From NCBI GenBank assembly GCA_024655865.1, contig JANLFM010000001.1, positions 110,938 through 174,937 of the forward strand: 64,000 bases of DNA, in the 5' to 3' direction. The notes under the pieces were generated by a model. The model searched no databases, was not told where the DNA came from, and was given only the letters and a program-made list of their open reading frames with translations. The position numbers and the translations under genes were made by a program. This document shows, piece by piece, positions 17,172 through 26,187 of this stretch (its first letter is position 1; each line of letters opens with the position of its first letter). This DNA comes from Caldisericota bacterium. Its GTDB lineage: Bacteria; Caldisericota; JANLFM01.

Positions 17172-18380
17172 TCAGGCAGCCAGCCTTTTCTTCACAATTT
17201 CCGAAAGCCTTTTAATTCCCTCTCGATTTATTTCCGGGGAGGAGAAAGAGAAATTCAAGCGCATGCAATTTTCACCTCCGCCATTAGGGAAAAACCCTGT
17301 CCCGGACACGTAAGCCACCTTCACCGAGAGCGCTTCCTTGAGCATTTCGTTGGTATCCACTCCCTTTGGCAGCTCTGCCCAGAGAAAAAGGCCTCCTTGC
17401 GGTTTGGTCCAGCGCACCTTGTCCGGGAAAAACTCCTCCAGGGCGTTTAGCATTCCATCCCTTTTCTTTTTGTATTCCCTGTTGAGGACCTCCACATGGG
17501 GCTCAATGTACCCCCTCTTTGTGAATTCCAGAGCGATGAATTGAGTGAAAGGGGAAGTACACAGGTCAGTGGCCTGCTTGGCCAGTGTGACCTTGCGGAT
17601 AAAATCCTCAGGTCCGACGATCCATCCCAGGCGCAGGCCAGGGGAAAGAATTTTGGAGAATGTTTCCAGGTAAATAACAGTTCCATTATTATCTAAAGAA
17701 GCGATTGAGGGAATGGGCTCGCCCTCGTATCGCAACTGGTGATAAGGGGCATCCTCCACGATGGGGATGTTGTATTTATTTGAGATTTCAAGAAGCTGAA
17801 GGCGGCGCTGATATGAAAGGGTCACGCCTGCGGGATTCTGGAAAGTGGGAACTGTGTAGATGAACTTCGGGGCTTTTCCCGAAGAGCGCAAGGTCTTAAT
17901 GCGATTTTCTAAAATTTCGGTGCGCATACCCTCATCATCCATAGGAATTGGAATCATCTGAGCTTGAAAAGCGCCAAAGGCTTGAATGGCTCCTAAGTAG
18001 GAGGGGGCTTCCACAAAAACTATATCTCCAGGATTGATCAGGACTTTAGCCACCAGGTCAAGCGCCTGTTGAGAGGAAGCCACAACAATTACATTTTCGG
18101 GACTGCACTTTATGCCTTGCTTTTTGGATCGCTCCGCGATTAAGCTCCTCAAAGCGGGAACTCCCTCGGTCGTTCCGTACTGCAAGGCCTCTTCGGGATG
18201 CTCTCTGAGCACGAGGTCCACGCACTCTTTGAACTTCTCTACGGGGAAGAGCTTGGGATCGGGGAGTCCTCCTCCGAAGGAAATGATATCGGGCTGATTG
18301 ACTAACTTGAGGAGCTCACGGATGGCAGAACTTTTCAGAGTTTTGGCTCGCTCTGAAAACAAAGCGTCCCAGAAAATCAT
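17172..18380 (-). CDS. PLP-dependent class I aminotransferase (LysN/2-aminoadipate type)
   Basis: 402-aa fold-type I aminotransferase. The motifs SFGGGLPDPKLFP, QYGTTEGVPALR and the Schiff-base Lys in ETFSKILSPGLRLGW are those of the broad-specificity LysN/KAT-II group, which acts on 2-aminoadipate, aromatic or branched-chain amino acids; the C-terminal substrate Arg is in MRLNFS. GGAGG precedes ATG 18380. It is isolated by a terminator downstream and lies 94 nt after lipB. Substrate cannot be fixed; amino-acid catabolism fits the peptidase-rich surroundings. Confidence 0.9.
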   Translation of the reverse strand: MIFWDALFSERAKTLKSSAIRELLKLVNQPDIISFGGGLPDPKLFPVEKFKECVDLVLREHPEEALQYGTTEGVPALRSLIAERSKKQGIKCSPENVIVVASSQQALDLVAKVLINPGDIVFVEAPSYLGAIQAFGAFQAQMIPIPMDDEGMRTEILENRIKTLRSSGKAPKFIYTVPTFQNPAGVTLSYQRRLQLLEISNKYNIPIVEDAPYHQLRYEGEPIPSIASLDNNGTVIYLETFSKILSPGLRLGWIVGPEDFIRKVTLAKQATDLCTSPFTQFIALEFTKRGYIEPHVEVLNREYKKKRDGMLNALEEFFPDKVRWTKPQGGLFLWAELPKGVDTNEMLKEALSVKVAYVSGTGFFPNGGGENCMRLNFSFSSPEINREGIKRLSEIVKKRLAA

Positions 18381-18474
18381 CGCAAACCTCCAAAAGTGTT
18401 ATTTGGGGGAGATTTGCAAGTAATTACTTTTAAATCCCTTTACTATTATGGCAACCACCTGAAAAAAAGGCAAG

Positions 18475-19167
18475 TCAAGAAGGAAAATCGTATCTCCAGA
18501 TTTCCTCTCTGGATCTAAAATGCAGGTCCCTGTTAAATTGTTTTTCCACATTGTGAGAAAAGGCGCTGATCACTTCGTTCAAGCTGGTCTTTTTTCCCAA
18601 TTCCCGTTCCATAGAGGTAACGGGAAGATTGGGTTCCCCGCAAGGGTTAATAAAAGAAAAATAGGAAAGGTCAGGGTTTACATTCAGGGCCAGGCCATGC
18701 TGGGTCACTTTTTGTCTCACAGCGATCCCAATTGAGCAAATCTTTTTCCCCTTAACCCAGACCCCTGGCTTTCCCTCGATCCTCTCCGCTTTAATCGCGA
18801 AGGGATCGAGGGTGGAGATCACCAGCTCCTCGAGGATTTCCACAAAGCGTTTAACCCTCAGGTCTTCGAGGAGAAAAACAAAATACACTATAAGCTGCCC
18901 GGGGCCATGATAGGTAATATCCCCTCCCCTGTCCACGCGAAAAAATTGGGCTTCCCTTTTCCTCAACTCCTCCTCCCCCAAAAGCAGGTTTTCCTCTTTC
19001 CCGTGCTTTCCCAGAGTGTAAACATGGGGGTGTTCCAGAAATAGGAGCACATCAGGAATTTTTCTTTCCAGAACCAGGGGAAGTAACTTCTGCTGTAACC
19101 TCCAGGCGTCCTCGTAAGGGACCAATCCTAAATCGCTGGCCCAGATCTCAGGTGAAGTAAAGGCCAT
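18475..19167 (-). CDS. lipB: Octanoyl-[ACP]:protein octanoyltransferase LipB
   Basis: Attaches octanoate to lipoyl domains (glycine cleavage H protein, 2-oxoacid dehydrogenases). The RGGDITYHGPGQ motif, the GKKICSIGI segment with the catalytic Lys, the HGLALNV motif and the catalytic Cys in INPCGEP are all present; 230 aa is normal. The 5' end overlaps the PPC-domain gene by 20 nt. Lipoylation points to a glycine cleavage system or a 2-oxoacid dehydrogenase elsewhere, relevant to C1 metabolism. Confidence 0.95.
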   Translation of the reverse strand: MAFTSPEIWASDLGLVPYEDAWRLQQKLLPLVLERKIPDVLLFLEHPHVYTLGKHGKEENLLLGEEELRKREAQFFRVDRGGDITYHGPGQLIVYFVFLLEDLRVKRFVEILEELVISTLDPFAIKAERIEGKPGVWVKGKKICSIGIAVRQKVTQHGLALNVNPDLSYFSFINPCGEPNLPVTSMERELGKKTSLNEVISAFSHNVEKQFNRDLHFRSREEIWRYDFPS

Positions 19168-19570
19168 AAAGGCCGCTTTCCTCCTTTTTGCGGAAAATGG
19201 GGCAACTGATCTCCTGAATAAAAATTTCGTTAGTTATATGCACCGTTCCCTTGAAAAGGTGCCCCCCGGTAGCATCTCCATCAGGCTTGATCAGGATGAC
19301 GTGCAGATGGAGGTTGTATCCCTCCTCTTGTTTGGAGATATTCCCGGAAAGGGAAGCCAATTCGCAGGGAAAGGGCAAGTAATGGCGCTGATACCCTCTC
19401 TCCGGGCCATGGAAGTATCCCACCTCTACTTCTTTGAGCATGCCGATACCGGAGAGAACTACCCCTGTGGCCAGATGATAGGATTCCGCAGCCTCTTTCA
19501 ATTTTTCGAGTACATTTTCCCCTGTTTCCAGCCTAACCATAAGAATATTTCCCTCTTTTTTAGTGTACAC
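19148..19570 (-). CDS. PPC/DUF296-domain protein
   Basis: 140-aa single PPC domain (plant and prokaryote conserved). The family signature is clear: ATGVVLSGIGML, then LHLHVILIKPDGDATGGHL with the metal-coordinating histidines. Archaeal and bacterial homologues form trimers with a bound metal; their job is unknown. It starts at GTG 19570 behind AAGGAGG and overlaps the lipB start by 20 nt, so translation of the two is probably coupled. Confidence 0.88.
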   Translation of the reverse strand: MYTKKEGNILMVRLETGENVLEKLKEAAESYHLATGVVLSGIGMLKEVEVGYFHGPERGYQRHYLPFPCELASLSGNISKQEEGYNLHLHVILIKPDGDATGGHLFKGTVHITNEIFIQEISCPIFRKKEESGLYGLYFT

Positions 19571-19636
19571 GGTCTTTCCTCCTTCCTTATCCTAAAATGA
19601 TACCGGAGCGGAAAAATACCGGTTCCGGGGAAAAGT

Positions 19637-20914
19637 TCAGGGCAACTCGCTGAGAATATTCAAGGCAAGCTCCTCGTCCGGAGCCAGGATCAGGTATTGA
19701 GCCTGGCCCGAGGGATAGAGCAGACCCACTTCATTTTCTCCCACATAAAGGGAACCCCGATAGTAATTAGTTGGCGCGAAACCAAAACGACTTTTCAGGA
19801 AATTCTCCAAGGCAAATTCAGCCTCGGAAGCATCCTGGGGAGAATCCCACCTGGATTCCAGTATAAAAACCATCATTCCCTCTTTTTCCCAGAGCTGGTA
19901 GCGGGAGCCATTCCAGCCCGTAGAAGCAACCAGGGCTTGATTTTCTGGCAAAACGGACTTAAAGAGGAAGCGGAAGTCGAACTCTCCCAGAGCATTATCC
20001 CTGACCAGGGTAAAACCCTCAAGGGATTTCCATTCTGGGAAAGTGATAGTAGCGGGTTGCTCGTTGGAAAGGTACTTCTCAGGATGGATAATCTGCTCGG
20101 TGGAAAAAGGAGGCTTTTCAAAGGCCTGATTGACAAACGTCCAACCACCCTTTTCATAAAGGGTTTTAACGAAAGTCATTCCCTCCTGGTAAGGGAAGAG
20201 CAGGGATTCTACAACATAGGGCGGTGCCGATTCCAGGGCGCTTTGATTTAAATCGAGGGAGTCAAGGAGAAGGCCCAGGCCAAAGCTCAAACTGCTGTTT
20301 TTCTGGACGTAGAGCACGGAGGTCCAGGAGGCGTCCCCCTCGTATAATGATTGTACGGCCATGAGCTCATCATCGCTTCCTTTAAAGTCGGGAGGGATAA
20401 ATCTGGAGAGATCGAAATTCTGGTCCTGAATGCCATGAACAACCTCGTGCACTAATGCCAGGCGCTCCAGGGCAGTGGTTTTATCCTCTTTCTTCAGAAC
20501 TTTAAGCTCCCCGCTTTCATGATCGTAGAAACCGTACACCTGCTCGCTTAAGACCTCCAAAAGCACCTCTTTCAGGCTCTGCTCGCCCTCCAAAATTCCC
20601 AGAAAGCGCAGCACCTTCTCTGTAGATTGGAGATCCTGCTGGCTTAGCTCATCCTCCATGCTTTCTTTCAGTGCCTGATTAAGGGCCTCCTTATCCAGAA
20701 ATCCTGCAGGGATTTCCTCTTTCAGGGGCAATTGTCTTAAATTGGACACCTCGCCCTGGATGGCACTGATATCCAGAGAGGGGGGATTAAACTGGGAGGG
20801 CTCCTCTAATTTCACGGGAAAATAGTCCTTCAAAAGGAATCCGAGGAGCAAAGCGCAGATCAAGAGCGCAGTTATTAAGACAAACTTCACGGCCAGTGGT
20901 GTCCTTTCATTCAT
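19637..20914 (-). CDS. Membrane-anchored gluzincin-like metallopeptidase
   Basis: 425-aa protein with one N-terminal transmembrane or signal-anchor helix (residues 9-28) and an extracytoplasmic domain. The zinc motif is H156-E157-x2-H160 (VHEVVHGIQDQ), preceded by VYGFYDHESGEL, with a likely third ligand Glu in LYEGDAS (about residue 192). This resembles peptidase-MA-like proteins common in Chloroflexi and actinobacterial genomes. The stop overlaps the start of the following DUF885 gene in the ATGA manner (20911-20914), so the two are translationally linked. Substrate unknown. Confidence 0.75.
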   Translation of the reverse strand: MNERTPLAVKFVLITALLICALLLGFLLKDYFPVKLEEPSQFNPPSLDISAIQGEVSNLRQLPLKEEIPAGFLDKEALNQALKESMEDELSQQDLQSTEKVLRFLGILEGEQSLKEVLLEVLSEQVYGFYDHESGELKVLKKEDKTTALERLALVHEVVHGIQDQNFDLSRFIPPDFKGSDDELMAVQSLYEGDASWTSVLYVQKNSSLSFGLGLLLDSLDLNQSALESAPPYVVESLLFPYQEGMTFVKTLYEKGGWTFVNQAFEKPPFSTEQIIHPEKYLSNEQPATITFPEWKSLEGFTLVRDNALGEFDFRFLFKSVLPENQALVASTGWNGSRYQLWEKEGMMVFILESRWDSPQDASEAEFALENFLKSRFGFAPTNYYRGSLYVGENEVGLLYPSGQAQYLILAPDEELALNILSELP

Positions 20915-22521
20915 CCTAAAATCAACTTCCGCTGCAACTTCAAGGGCAGAGAGCCGTTCCTAAGAAGGGAATCATGAAAGTCTTTCAAGCGGCCGCCCCT
21001 TTTCATAAATTCTTCCCTCAACTTTAAAATTTCTCTCTTCCCAATCATGTAGGTCATGGGCTGGGTAGGGGTCTGGGTGTAGCGCCAGACTTCGGAGAGG
21101 GCACCGCTCTCTTCAAGACCCACGTGTTCCACGAGCATCTTCGCTCCCTCCTCAACGCTCATTTTTCCCGTGTGCAGCCCGACATCAATTATAATGCGAT
21201 AGGCTCGAAAGAGCTGATCGGCCAGGCGGTTTAACCTGGCCTCGGGCTTTTCAAAAAAGCCCTGTTCCTCCATAAGTTCCTCGCAGTAAAAAGCCCAGCC
21301 CTCCACAAAAAGCGAGGAAACGAAGTGCCCAATTTTCCGGGGAAGAGAGCGAGAAGCGTTGGACCAGATGATCTGGAGGTGATGACCGGGATAGGCTTCG
21401 TGGACAGCAATCAGAGAAATTTTGGGGAAGGAGTGCGAGCTCAGCTTTTTGTCTTGTTCATCAACAGGAAGTGTCCGATCCACGGGAGTGACCCAGAAAA
21501 TCCCCTGCTGTTTCTCTGAAAGCGGCCCAGGGGGAAAATAGGCGGCGTAGGGAGTCAAAATCTTATCAAACTCCGGGGTCTCCATCACCTCCAGGGTTTC
21601 CCATTGCGGAATTGAGGCGATGTCCTTTTCCTGAATAAACCTTCTGGCCTCTGAAACAGCCCTGCTGTAAGCTGGAATCAGCTCCTGGGCCCGGGGGTGA
21701 TCCTCACCTGTTCGGGAAAGAACCTCCAGCATTCCCCTTTCAGGGTCAATGGTCCGAGCAAGAAGGCGCATCTCTTCCTCTGTTTGGGATACAAGCTCTC
21801 TCCCGTACTCCAGGATTTCTTCAGACCCGTAATCCAAAAGGTGGACCCTACGGGCATACTCCTCCCAGAGATCTTTTCCCAGAGCAAAATCCTCCCTCGC
21901 CGAAGAGGGCAGGCTTTCTAAATAGGAGATGAACTCCTGGGACGAAAGCAAGGCCTGTTCAGACAGTTCCTCTATCTCCGATTTTAAGGAGGGATATGAG
22001 CTGGCCAGGGAGGGAATCACGGAACCTAAAAGGTCCCTCCCGGCCTTGAGGGTTTCTACAGCAATCTTTACCCAGATGCGCGGGGGATTTTTCAGGTTTT
22101 CCTTCCCCCTCTGGAAGAGGGAGGGGATCAGTTTCAATCTTTCTCTCACGCTGTACAGCCTCTCCTCCAAGGGGGCAAAATCGTAGAGCAAGAGCAAGTA
22201 GGGCCCATAAATAGCGTCATCCACGTAATTGGAGGGATCCTTACTCAAAACTTCCGCTGCTTCCAGTTCCAGTATTATTCGAGTGGTCAAGGCTAACATC
22301 ATCTCCCTGTCCACCTCAACCTGGGGATCATCAAAGGTTAAGTTCTGGTACCGGGAGTGCCACTTTTTAGTCCTTTCCAGGAAATCTGCAATCCTTTCTG
22401 GTGAATAGTCGGGCATTAGGGAATCAAAGCGATGATCTCCGAACTGGGTAGCCCAGATAGGGTTAAAGCGGAACAACTCCTCCAGATAGGAATTTACGTC
22501 CTGATAGAAATTCTTAATCAT
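20911..22521 (-). CDS. DUF885 family (putative zinc peptidase)
   Basis: 536-aa mostly helical protein of the DUF885 family, whose members are believed to be zinc-dependent carboxypeptidase- or dipeptidase-like enzymes. The signature VHEAYPGHHLQ carries the HExxH-type ligands, and VEGWAFYCEELMEE supplies the downstream Glu. N-terminal PDYSPERIADFLERT-like segments are also typical. It lacks a signal peptide, unlike the neighbouring membrane metallopeptidase to which it is coupled. Its own start overlaps the dcd stop by one base. Confidence 0.88.
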   Translation of the reverse strand: MIKNFYQDVNSYLEELFRFNPIWATQFGDHRFDSLMPDYSPERIADFLERTKKWHSRYQNLTFDDPQVEVDREMMLALTTRIILELEAAEVLSKDPSNYVDDAIYGPYLLLLYDFAPLEERLYSVRERLKLIPSLFQRGKENLKNPPRIWVKIAVETLKAGRDLLGSVIPSLASSYPSLKSEIEELSEQALLSSQEFISYLESLPSSAREDFALGKDLWEEYARRVHLLDYGSEEILEYGRELVSQTEEEMRLLARTIDPERGMLEVLSRTGEDHPRAQELIPAYSRAVSEARRFIQEKDIASIPQWETLEVMETPEFDKILTPYAAYFPPGPLSEKQQGIFWVTPVDRTLPVDEQDKKLSSHSFPKISLIAVHEAYPGHHLQIIWSNASRSLPRKIGHFVSSLFVEGWAFYCEELMEEQGFFEKPEARLNRLADQLFRAYRIIIDVGLHTGKMSVEEGAKMLVEHVGLEESGALSEVWRYTQTPTQPMTYMIGKREILKLREEFMKRGGRLKDFHDSLLRNGSLPLKLQRKLILG

Positions 22522-23102
22522 TATGGCTCCTTTTTGAACTCCTGATCCAAAGAAATTCGAGAGGGAGTGGGGCCTTTTTGTCCCTGATATTTGGAGGCTC
22601 GGCCCACTCCGTAAGGTCGGGCTACTTTACCGGTTTCCAGGAAGGAAACCTGGCAAATTCTCATCCCCGGGTACAGGGCAACCGGTATTTTTCCCACGTT
22701 AGAGATCTCTAATGTCACGGTACCCTCAAAGCCGGGGTCGATGTACCCGGCAGTGGAGTGAATAATAATCCCGATCCTCCCCAGGGAGCTTCTGCCCTCC
22801 ACCCTTCCCACGTATTTCGGGGAAAGCCAGAGGTACTCCACCGTGCACCCTAAAACGAATTCTCCGGGGTGCACAATAAAAGGATTTCCCTCCTTCACTT
22901 CCACCAGTTCCGTGATTTCTTCCAGGCTCATGGAAAAGGGATCAAAGACGGCGTATCTTGTGGGGTTGAATACTCGAAAGCTACAAGCGAGCCTTAAATC
23001 CACAGACGCTGGCTGGAGCTGGGTTTCCAGACAAATTTCCGGATGGAAGCGGATATCGCCCGCCCTCAAAGCTTCCAGAATCTGGGTATCCGAGAGTATC
23101 AT
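22521..23102 (-). CDS. dcd: dCTP deaminase
   Basis: Converts dCTP to dUTP for thymidylate synthesis, possibly going on to dUMP if bifunctional. The 193-aa trimeric dUTPase-fold protein has EGRSSLGRIGI with the catalytic-region Arg/Ser, STAGYIDPGFEGTVTLEI with the catalytic Glu, and the C-terminal KYQGQ lid. Presence or absence of the extra dUTPase activity cannot be decided by eye. It heads a unit with the two metallopeptidase genes. Confidence 0.93.
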   Translation of the reverse strand: MILSDTQILEALRAGDIRFHPEICLETQLQPASVDLRLACSFRVFNPTRYAVFDPFSMSLEEITELVEVKEGNPFIVHPGEFVLGCTVEYLWLSPKYVGRVEGRSSLGRIGIIIHSTAGYIDPGFEGTVTLEISNVGKIPVALYPGMRICQVSFLETGKVARPYGVGRASKYQGQKGPTPSRISLDQEFKKEP

Positions 23103-23170
23103 CCTTTAATTATAGAATAATCCCCCGGGCCGTGGTAAGCAGAATTTTAATTTCTGAATCCGTACTGAGC

Positions 23171-24337
23171 TTAGCCCACTACTGCTGGCTCGCGTACCAG
23201 CTCCCCTTTCTGGAATCTTTGGTAATTCAGACGGGTGATGTCATAACTCAGGGTTTCACCCAGGATCCATTCGGCCATCAGCTCGCCCACTACGGGGCCA
23301 AACATGAACCCGTGTCCGGAGCCACCGGCAGCAATATAAAGGCCCGGGACCTCATCGATGGGACCCAGAATGTGGTGCGCATCCGGAGTCATCTCGTAAA
23401 GGCCGGCCCACTGGCGCACGATGTTCACGCTCTTGAGCATGGGAAGAACGCTTGTGGCTGCCTGGCTCATTCGCTCCAGGAAGCGCCAGGTAGGAGAGAA
23501 GTCAAAATCTCTGGGGTCATGCCAGTGTGCCGGGTTTTCCGGTCCAATTCCCATGATGAAGGAGCCGTGTGGGCGCTGTTGAATGTAATAACCGATGGAG
23601 AAAGAGATCACCATAGGAGCGAAAGCCCTCTCCAGGGGTTCGGTAATTAAAATCTCATGCTTCTCTCCCCAGAGAGGAATTTCTACGCCAACTGTCTTCA
23701 TGAGGTGCGAGCTCCAAGCACCACAAGCCACGAGCACCTTCTCCCCTTCGATAAGCTCTCCGTTAACCTTTACCCCGCGGATTTTACCCCTCTCCTGAAC
23801 CAGCCCCTCCACTCTGGTCCACTCCCTGATCTCTACCCCTAACCTGCGAGCTGCCCTGGCATAGGCAAAGGTAGTATGCAGGGGATCGGCGTGTCCATCG
23901 CGCTGGTGGAATGTTCCTCCGTAAACCCCGTTTAAGTTAAGTTGAGGAAAACGGGCTATTATCTCCTCTACGGTTAAGATCTCGGTCATAATTCCCAGGC
24001 GATGCTGAACCTCCACCCTGGATTTCAGGTTTTCCCATTCCTTCTCACTATAAGCAAGAACGAGGTATCCTCCCTGCCAGAGTTCAATCTTGTCCTCGGG
24101 GTAGTCTAACTCTCGAGCGAGGTGCTCGAATTTATCCAGGCTGCGCTTCATCAGGCCGATGTTGAACTCAGTACCAAATTGGGCTCGAATTCCTGCAGCG
24201 CAGGAACCAGTGGAGCCCGCGGAGACGAACTCCTTTTCTAAAAGTAGGATCCTTCCCGCTTTCTTTTTGGCTAACTCGTAAGCGGTGGCCACTCCTGTAA
24301 TGCCCCCGCCCACGATGATGATGTCGTAAGTGCTCAT
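23171..24337 (-). CDS. FAD-dependent amine oxidoreductase (DAO family, dehydrogenase beta subunit)
   Basis: 388-aa DAO-family flavoprotein, catalytic subunit of the five-gene set 23171-26492. The FAD dinucleotide motif is IIIVGGGITGVATAYELAKK; the C-terminal AAGGSGHGFMFGPVVGELMAEWI is the second FAD contact. The closest families are sarcosine oxidase beta, dye-linked L-proline dehydrogenase beta and HcnC. Such enzymes oxidise secondary amines or amino acids such as sarcosine, proline or glycine. It is last in the operon, overlapping the BFD gene by 4 nt. The exact substrate cannot be read from the sequence. Confidence 0.88.
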   Translation of the reverse strand: MSTYDIIIVGGGITGVATAYELAKKKAGRILLLEKEFVSAGSTGSCAAGIRAQFGTEFNIGLMKRSLDKFEHLARELDYPEDKIELWQGGYLVLAYSEKEWENLKSRVEVQHRLGIMTEILTVEEIIARFPQLNLNGVYGGTFHQRDGHADPLHTTFAYARAARRLGVEIREWTRVEGLVQERGKIRGVKVNGELIEGEKVLVACGAWSSHLMKTVGVEIPLWGEKHEILITEPLERAFAPMVISFSIGYYIQQRPHGSFIMGIGPENPAHWHDPRDFDFSPTWRFLERMSQAATSVLPMLKSVNIVRQWAGLYEMTPDAHHILGPIDEVPGLYIAAGGSGHGFMFGPVVGELMAEWILGETLSYDITRLNYQRFQKGELVREPAVVG

Positions 24338-24612
24338 TTCCCCTCCTTGGCAAAAACCTTTAGTGGCGTAGCACGCAAAGGCGGCCGCACAACAGTGGGC
24401 CTCGTTTTGACTTCGTCAATGGGAACATTCAAGTGTTGGGCGAGCTCTCGAAGGACGAGGATCCTGCAGGTTTTCCCGCCGCAGGGTCCCATCCCTATTC
24501 TCAGGACGCGCTTGAGCTGATCCCAGGAGGTATACCCTTCCTTAATGGCGTTCCGCACATCCTCCAGGGTAATATCCTCGCAGCGACAGATAATCACCTT
24601 TTTAGGATCCAT
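24334..24612 (-). CDS. BFD-like [2Fe-2S] small subunit
   Basis: 92-aa protein starting at ATG 24612, chosen because GGAGGAG precedes it and because the longer reading would overlap the ferredoxin gene. Four cysteines in the BFD pattern, VIICRCED and GMGPCGGKTC, bind a [2Fe-2S] cluster. It corresponds to the small gamma-type subunit of archaeal dye-linked proline dehydrogenase complexes and to the domain fused in HcnB/SoxA. It relays electrons between the two flavin subunits. Confidence 0.88.
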   Translation of the reverse strand: MDPKKVIICRCEDITLEDVRNAIKEGYTSWDQLKRVLRIGMGPCGGKTCRILVLRELAQHLNVPIDEVKTRPTVVRPPLRATPLKVFAKEGK

Positions 24613-24613
24613 A

Positions 24614-25102
24614 TCATTCTCTCCTCCTGAAGAAGCGCACTTCCATAATCTTCTCTGGCGGCACGCTGATGCGCACAAGCGAGGTCTTGGTCTTCTTATC
24701 AATTCCGGGTAAGGAATAAACCCTTTCCACTCTTGCCTCACAAACCGCCCTCCCGTATCTGTCCAGGCCGTCCACGATCTCTCCCGGGTTGGGCAGGGGA
24801 ACGAACTCGTAGGCCAAGGTGATCAGCCCTCGATCTTCCTTCAACTCCATGAGGAAAATAGCTATCCCTGGGCAAGCGGCAACGCACAAGCCACATCCGT
24901 TGCATAATTCATGATTTATCCTAGGGGTGGAAACCAGGGTCTCCATGGTAATAGCTTTTGTGGGGCAGGAATAGACACAGGGATCGCAGGGGATATCCTG
25001 GTAGCATTCGTGCATGGCCACGGCCTTCTTACGCATGCGCTCTTCCGTGGGCATGCTCGTTTTTAAATTCTCAAAAGTAGGAACGCCGTCAACCTCGATC
25101 AT
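24614..25102 (-). CDS. 4Fe-4S ferredoxin-type electron-transfer subunit
   Basis: 162-aa protein from ATG 25102 (AAAAGGAGTG site). It has a degenerate first cluster region (CYQDIPCDPCVYSCP) and a clear second one (CNGCGLCVAACPG), then a beta-rich C-terminal domain. A ferredoxin of this kind is encoded with archaeal proline dehydrogenases and some sarcosine dehydrogenase operons, where it passes electrons onward. It is separated by 1-2 nt from both neighbours, consistent with a coupled complex. Confidence 0.85.
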   Translation of the reverse strand: MIEVDGVPTFENLKTSMPTEERMRKKAVAMHECYQDIPCDPCVYSCPTKAITMETLVSTPRINHELCNGCGLCVAACPGIAIFLMELKEDRGLITLAYEFVPLPNPGEIVDGLDRYGRAVCEARVERVYSLPGIDKKTKTSLVRISVPPEKIMEVRFFRRRE

Positions 25103-25104
25103 TT

Positions 25105-26187
25105 TTACACTCCTTTTGTATGGAGGCGCTCTAACCCCTGGCAAACCTTCTCGCTTAGGGAGGACCGCCGGAATTGAGTGAGAAGCATCTTCAGTTCATC
25201 AATTTCATCCTTGTTCACCTCATATCCTAAATCCAGGGCCGTTTGCAGTCCGGATATCCTTCCCTGGAGGGCAGCTGTGGTAGCCTCCTCAATTCCCGCA
25301 ACATCTCCGGCGACGAAAATTTCAGGATGGGAAGTGCGACCTGTTTCATCGTGCCAGGGAACAAATCCCCCCAGCTCCGGAATATAGTATTCCCTGACGC
25401 CAAGCTCGAAGAGGAGCTCGCTTAAGGGCATCAATCCCACCGCCAGAAGGACTACATCCACAGAGAAGGTCCTCTCGGTACCAGGAATGGGCTGAAATTT
25501 TTCGTCCACCCCGATGGTCTCCGCTCTCTCCACGTGTCCCTCTCCATAAACCCCGGTGATGGTCCTTTTCAAGAGAATGGGAACACCTGCCCTTTGAATC
25601 TTAGCGGCATGCACCCAGTAAGCTCCACCCAGGCGAGGAAGGATATCAATAATTGCTTCCACTTTAGCCTGAGCCTGGAGCAACTGGTAGGCCACGATCA
25701 CTCCTACGTTTCCCGAACCTACAATCAGGTATCTTTCTCCGGGGAGGACACCATAAACGTTCATCAGGGTCTGCACTGCGCCAGCACCATAAACTCCGGG
25801 ATAATCGTTGTTCTCGAAGGTAATCATGCGCTCAGAGGCTCCAGTGGCAATCACTACGCGTTTGGGCTTAATTTTGTAGAAATCCTCCAAATCAGCGGCT
25901 AACCAGATTCCGTCTTTATAGGCGCCAATTACTTCAAATCCTAAAAGGGTTCGAATGCGAGGGTGGTTTTGAATCTCACCTTCCCACTTTTGCGCCAGTT
26001 CAAATCCTCGAGCTCCTGCTCCGCGAGCTGCCCAGCCGAAAAACTTGTGAGTCTGTTTGACTAACTGACCTCCCAGGTTTTGAAATCGGTCCACCAGGAG
26101 AACGGTGGCTCCGGCATTGGCTGCAGCGAGTGCCGCGTTCATACCCGCAGGCCCCCCTCCAACCACCAGGACGTCTGGCTCGATCAT
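25105..26187 (-). CDS. NAD(P)/FAD-dependent oxidoreductase (dehydrogenase alpha subunit)
   Basis: 360-aa pyridine-nucleotide-disulphide oxidoreductase-like flavoprotein. The start at ATG 26187 overlaps the preceding 2Fe-2S gene by 4 nt. It has the FAD motif VLVVGGGPAGMNAALAAANAG and the nucleotide motif YLIVGSGNVGVIVAYQLLQA, and IFVAGDVAGIEEATTAALQG near the C-terminus. It matches HcnB/SoxA-middle and proline dehydrogenase alpha subunits, which pass electrons from the DAO subunit to an acceptor. It lacks redox-active cysteine pairs, as expected for that role. Confidence 0.88.
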   Translation of the reverse strand: MIEPDVLVVGGGPAGMNAALAAANAGATVLLVDRFQNLGGQLVKQTHKFFGWAARGAGARGFELAQKWEGEIQNHPRIRTLLGFEVIGAYKDGIWLAADLEDFYKIKPKRVVIATGASERMITFENNDYPGVYGAGAVQTLMNVYGVLPGERYLIVGSGNVGVIVAYQLLQAQAKVEAIIDILPRLGGAYWVHAAKIQRAGVPILLKRTITGVYGEGHVERAETIGVDEKFQPIPGTERTFSVDVVLLAVGLMPLSELLFELGVREYYIPELGGFVPWHDETGRTSHPEIFVAGDVAGIEEATTAALQGRISGLQTALDLGYEVNKDEIDELKMLLTQFRRSSLSEKVCQGLERLHTKGV

